Below, in pieces: positions 61,124 to 64,000 of a DNA stretch of 64,000 nucleotides. Location: positions 1,054,001 through 1,118,000 of the forward strand of contig OY770026.1 of the NCBI GenBank assembly GCA_963669455.1, in the 5' to 3' direction. The position numbers were made by a program, and so were the translations under genes. Numbering within the stretch: position 1 is the stretch's first letter; the number at the start of each line of letters is the position of its first letter. This DNA comes from JAWKWH01 sp963669455. Lineage in GTDB: Bacteria; Pseudomonadota; Alphaproteobacteria; Rhizobiales; Rhizobiaceae. The notes beneath the pieces are model-generated. The model was not told the DNA's origin. It did no database searches and worked only from the letters and a program-made list of their open reading frames with translations.

Positions 61124-61852
61124 CTATTGGTTCTTGAACGGCACGTTTGGAATCATGCTTGCTGTCAGTTCGGCTGATGGCGCGATCTGATCTTCTAGGC
61201 CTGTCTCGATGGCCACGGCATCAGGGATATTGGCTTCAATACCGTTCAGAATGTCATCAAGATCATTCAAGCTCGGCGGGTTTTCGTGATCTTCAATGCG
61301 ATTACGCGCACCACCTAAGACATCATTGCGGAAGCCTGAAACTTCATCGTGTTCCTCTTCCAGTTTCGAAACTGTGGCATCTGAATCAGCGAAACTTTCA
61401 TAGGTTGGCTCGTCTCCGCGCCAGACAATTGTTGCGGCAAGGGTTTCATCAACCTCTGAGCCATCTTCTCTCCGAATTGCGCCGTTGGCATCACGATAGA
61501 CCCGCGTTCCGTCCGGCAATCTCGCGGCATTGGCTTGGATATCTTCAAGATTAGTCCTGGCTTCGGAAATCTGTTCTTCCAATGTAAGCAAAGCGCGGTC
61601 TGCGGCCTGTTCCAATTGATCAAGGCGGCTCAGCACCAGATTGTAACGCTCGCGATAAACTGGATCGGCCAAAAGCATCATCAGACGAGTTTGTGCTTCT
61701 CGCGCTGCTTCCTTCTTGCGTTTGGCTTCAATGGATTGTTGGTTCTCGCCCAAAAAGCGTTTCATCCGGCCATTATCAATGCCGGACATTTCGTGCTGTA
61801 AATCGTCAAAATCACGCTGTTTTTGGGGGTCGTTTCCCGTCTTTTCCGCCAT
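61124..61852 (-). CDS. Coiled-coil cytoplasmic protein of unknown function
   Basis: A 242-residue acidic protein with a long helical/coiled-coil part (ENQQSIEAKRKKEAAREAQT, LVLSRLDQLEQAADRALLTL), a small GTRVYRDANGAIRREDGSEV beta-hairpin motif and a Ser/Asp/Glu-rich tail. The DGTRVYRD...DG pattern occurs in proteins from phage and plasmid contexts, but I cannot name a family. ATG 61852 has AGAGG just upstream. Confidence 0.55.
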   Translation of the reverse strand: MAEKTGNDPQKQRDFDDLQHEMSGIDNGRMKRFLGENQQSIEAKRKKEAAREAQTRLMMLLADPVYRERYNLVLSRLDQLEQAADRALLTLEEQISEARTNLEDIQANAARLPDGTRVYRDANGAIRREDGSEVDETLAATIVWRGDEPTYESFADSDATVSKLEEEHDEVSGFRNDVLGGARNRIEDHENPPSLNDLDDILNGIEANIPDAVAIETGLEDQIAPSAELTASMIPNVPFKNQ

Positions 61853-61951
61853 AAATTCCTCTGCATTATTGTACCATTTTTGAGGAATCGAGGGCAAATT
61901 TTTGTATAAGTAGGTGCTTCATCTCGCGGCAAAACCACCCTAAACATAGGT

Positions 61952-63382
61952 ATGAAGCGCCGTGATAGGAGAGTGTTTATTTTTGATAATCTAAGAATTG
62001 CCGAGCAGCCGAAATTTGTATTGGAACAAATCCAGACAATTCAAAAGGACTTCCTGGAGCTTATAGGGCAAGAGGTGCCCGCGACAATTAGAACTTCAAT
62101 TGACGAAGCCATGAGGGACTCAATCAAGTCGAATTCTAAGGAAGCCCATGAAACGATCAATTCATTTCGGACTACCTGGTTTCAAAACCCACTAGACTTC
62201 CGGGAGCTGTCTACCTGTTCGTCGTTCGTGACAGATGCAATTCAACAAAACTTCCGAACAGGAAAAAACCTTTCAAACTACGAGCAATTGGCAGCCATAC
62301 CAATCGCAACTGTTCGCTCTTCATCATTGATGGGTATGATCGCACGATTAAATCTGACAGATGACCAAGACGCTAAATTGCCCTGTGTGCTAGTGTCGGA
62401 ACAGTGCGCTCAAACTGCATGGATTTGCCATCATCTAAGCACTCATTTCAAACAAAAAATTTCGGCAACCGAATGGAGAACAAGTTTCGATTGCGGAGAA
62501 GTTCGTGTTGGCTTGAACCACGAGTTGATAAACTACGTTGCAATGGAAACTTTAAAAGCTTTTATGTGTGACACACCAGCTAGTCATGCTGGATATTACT
62601 TCGATGCGAACGAACACGAACGTCTTAATTGCCGACTGATGCAGTGTTTTTTGATTGCGCACGAATATTCACACATCATTTTCAACCATAAAGCTCGTTA
62701 TAATGATGAATCCCAATTACCACTATCCGGAATTCGCCTTCGTAACCTTCAAAGAACTCTTGAGCCGATCTTGCAGAACCAAAGTTCTAGATTTCCGATA
62801 AGGTCCAGAAATTTGGCGTATTTTTTTGGTGCGCAGCAGGATGAATTAGAAGCGGATTACTTAGCTTTTTCGGTTTTGTATAAAAAGATTTCAAAATCAG
62901 AGAAAAAAGACAACATTCTTCCTGAGCTATTTCGCGCGATCGGCAATTGCATAATGTGGATTGAAATACACGAAGCGTTGGGGCGTACATTAAGAAATGG
63001 TCCAGATTGGTCAGAATCCCCCCTTCACAGTTCGGAATTCTATTTGATCGGAGATTTGACATGGCGAAAGCGTTATCCGTCAGCATATTCTCGTCTTCAT
63101 TATCTTTATGAACGTGCCATCGATGACATCCCAGAAGAACATCGAGAACTGTTAGAGTTTGAATTTCGAGAGGTCGAATTGGTCTTCGCAATATGGCGAA
63201 AAATAATTATCGCCGCTGCAGGCAGCCTGTCCTCCATGTGGTATGAAGAAAGTGCCCATGCAAACGCGTTGAAAAATCACTTCGTTTGGAAGGGCTTACC
63301 CACTAGCATGCGATCAAGCGTGGGCTATTACGATCATCGCGATTCTTTTTTAGCTTACAACCTTTCAGACTATTTGAGTTGA
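61952..63382 (+). CDS. HExxH zinc metalloprotease-like protein paired with an XRE regulator
   Basis: A 476-residue soluble protein. FLIAHEYSHIIFNH carries the HExxH zinc motif (HEYSH, 237-241) with an extra histidine 5 residues on, and DELEADYLAFSVLY (ELEAD, 298-302) supplies the third ligand and aspartate in the manner of M48-type and ImmA-like gluzincins. The N-terminal 230 residues are helical and not recognised. It ends 8 bases before an XRE-type gene, an arrangement like ImmA/ImmR pairs where a protease cleaves a repressor. Whether it acts as an anti-repressor or a defence effector is unknown. Confidence 0.65.
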   Translation: MKRRDRRVFIFDNLRIAEQPKFVLEQIQTIQKDFLELIGQEVPATIRTSIDEAMRDSIKSNSKEAHETINSFRTTWFQNPLDFRELSTCSSFVTDAIQQNFRTGKNLSNYEQLAAIPIATVRSSSLMGMIARLNLTDDQDAKLPCVLVSEQCAQTAWICHHLSTHFKQKISATEWRTSFDCGEVRVGLNHELINYVAMETLKAFMCDTPASHAGYYFDANEHERLNCRLMQCFLIAHEYSHIIFNHKARYNDESQLPLSGIRLRNLQRTLEPILQNQSSRFPIRSRNLAYFFGAQQDELEADYLAFSVLYKKISKSEKKDNILPELFRAIGNCIMWIEIHEALGRTLRNGPDWSESPLHSSEFYLIGDLTWRKRYPSAYSRLHYLYERAIDDIPEEHRELLEFEFREVELVFAIWRKIIIAAAGSLSSMWYEESAHANALKNHFVWKGLPTSMRSSVGYYDHRDSFLAYNLSDYLS

Positions 63383-63390
63383 TGTGACAC

Positions 63391-64000
63391 ATGGCTGCAA
63401 AAAGTAGAGAAATAGAAGAAGAAATATTGAATTGGGTCGATAGGCCTGACGAAGAACTTCTGAAACGTCTGGGTGAGAGTGTCATTGAACAAGATACATT
63501 GGGGTTTCAAGACATTACATTTGAAGAAACTGACCGAAATTCAAATTCTAAAATACTATCTGAAAATTGGTTTGAAAGAAATTTTGGCAAAAACGTATCA
63601 AAATATGATAATATTGAAATCGACAATGAGATTGATTTGTCGATTTTTATATTTGAAAATATTTCCTCAGAATTTCCGCGCACTGCAAATTCATTGGTGT
63701 CAATATTATGCGCTAGAAAAATACTGAGAGAACGCCCCAAACGCGAAAAGCTGGCGCAGGGCAAAATTCCCAGCACCAACTCAAATTTGAGCGACAATGA
63801 AAAGTCTAAGCTAACCATTCAGTTCACTTCCTCAGCGAACGCCCTGGCAGTCGGGAAAATGTTATGTGAGGCGCGGGAAGCTGCTGGTCTTACCAAAGTT
63901 GCTGTAGCCGAAGCAATGGGGACAAGCGAGTCGTCTGTCAGACGGATGGAGGCAGGAGGCAGAAGCCCGTCAATTGATACAATTCAAAGGTACGCTGAAG
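63391..64000 (+). CDS. XRE-family regulator with long N-terminal domain, cut by window edge
   Basis: An open frame of 203 codons to the window end. The first 150 residues are acidic and unrecognised (KSREIEEEILNWVDRPDEEL, DLSIFIFENISSEFPRTANS); from about 160 a helix-turn-helix of XRE type begins (AREAAGLTKVAVAEAMGTSE, SSVRRMEAGGRSPSIDTIQR). The N-terminal ESxIEQDTLGF segment could be a protease-sensitive regulatory arm. It is almost certainly in an operon with the metalloprotease-like gene just upstream. The 3' end is outside the window. Confidence 0.7.
   Translation, partial: MAAKSREIEEEILNWVDRPDEELLKRLGESVIEQDTLGFQDITFEETDRNSNSKILSENWFERNFGKNVSKYDNIEIDNEIDLSIFIFENISSEFPRTANSLVSILCARKILRERPKREKLAQGKIPSTNSNLSDNEKSKLTIQFTSSANALAVGKMLCEAREAAGLTKVAVAEAMGTSESSVRRMEAGGRSPSIDTIQRYAE

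Noticed and set aside
1..64000. CRISPR arrays
   Set aside because: No series of regularly spaced identical repeats was seen; the only repeated units are the REP-like palindromes, the inverted-repeat element and one two-copy tandem repeat.

Overview
The window looks like chromosome of an alphaproteobacterium, most likely of the Hyphomicrobiales (Rhizobiales). Support comes from a BA14K-type small protein, a membrane-bound cytochrome-type urate hydroxylase (PuuD), a DctBD-type two-component system beside TRAP transporter genes, a TAXI-type TRAP transporter, and the GntR/LysR/LacI/MocR regulator mix. No rRNA is present, so the genus cannot be fixed. The calls rest on reading the translations and motifs; no database search was run.

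Region 1 (1-12 kb) is a catabolic block. A cut-off GntR regulator and a LysR regulator precede a divergent purine-salvage/degradation operon (puuD, guaD, hydroxypyruvate isomerase). A convergent LacI regulator follows, with two near-identical 18-bp palindromic operators in front of a four-gene sugar-type ABC transporter. Glycerate 2-kinase closes the block. Together these suggest guanine to urate breakdown, and downstream conversion of glyoxylate-derived C3 acids to 2-phosphoglycerate; the glyoxylate-to-tartronate-semialdehyde enzyme is not in the window.

Region 2 (12-27 kb) holds two large DUF11-repeat surface proteins plus a leftover tail of a third, a PaaG-like enoyl-CoA hydratase, a non-pyrrolysine MttB-family methyltransferase with a MocR regulator, a Crp/Fnr regulator, and a CHASE2 adenylate/guanylate cyclase - FecR - outer-membrane barrel trio. 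A BA14K protein and a tRNA-Thr(CGT) follow.

Region 3 (27-41 kb) carries small orphan genes, a zinc-ribbon/MerR pair, a TAXI TRAP transporter preceded by a MarR gene that seems to have lost its DNA-binding domain, the wreck of a mobilisation module, and a dctB-dctD-dctP-dctQ-dctM cluster. The DctD of this cluster lacks the GAFTGA loop.

Region 4 (41-64 kb) is more AT-rich accessory DNA that looks like an integrated mobilisable element with a defence island. It holds a 1434-residue STAND-type NTPase with a C-terminal PD-(D/E)XK-like nuclease, insertion-sequence debris, a MobC-like protein and a relaxase-helicase, a HigBA-like toxin-antitoxin pair, ArdA anti-restriction, a retron-type reverse transcriptase fused to a trypsin-like protease with a candidate structured RNA upstream, a SIR2-APAZ plus short Argonaute pair, three unknown genes running toward a serine resolvase, and at the right edge an HExxH metalloprotease paired with an XRE-type regulator that runs off the window.

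Two repeat families are scattered through the window: a 380-520 bp element with 23-24 bp terminal inverted repeats (two copies), and short palindromic REP-like units (six copies).
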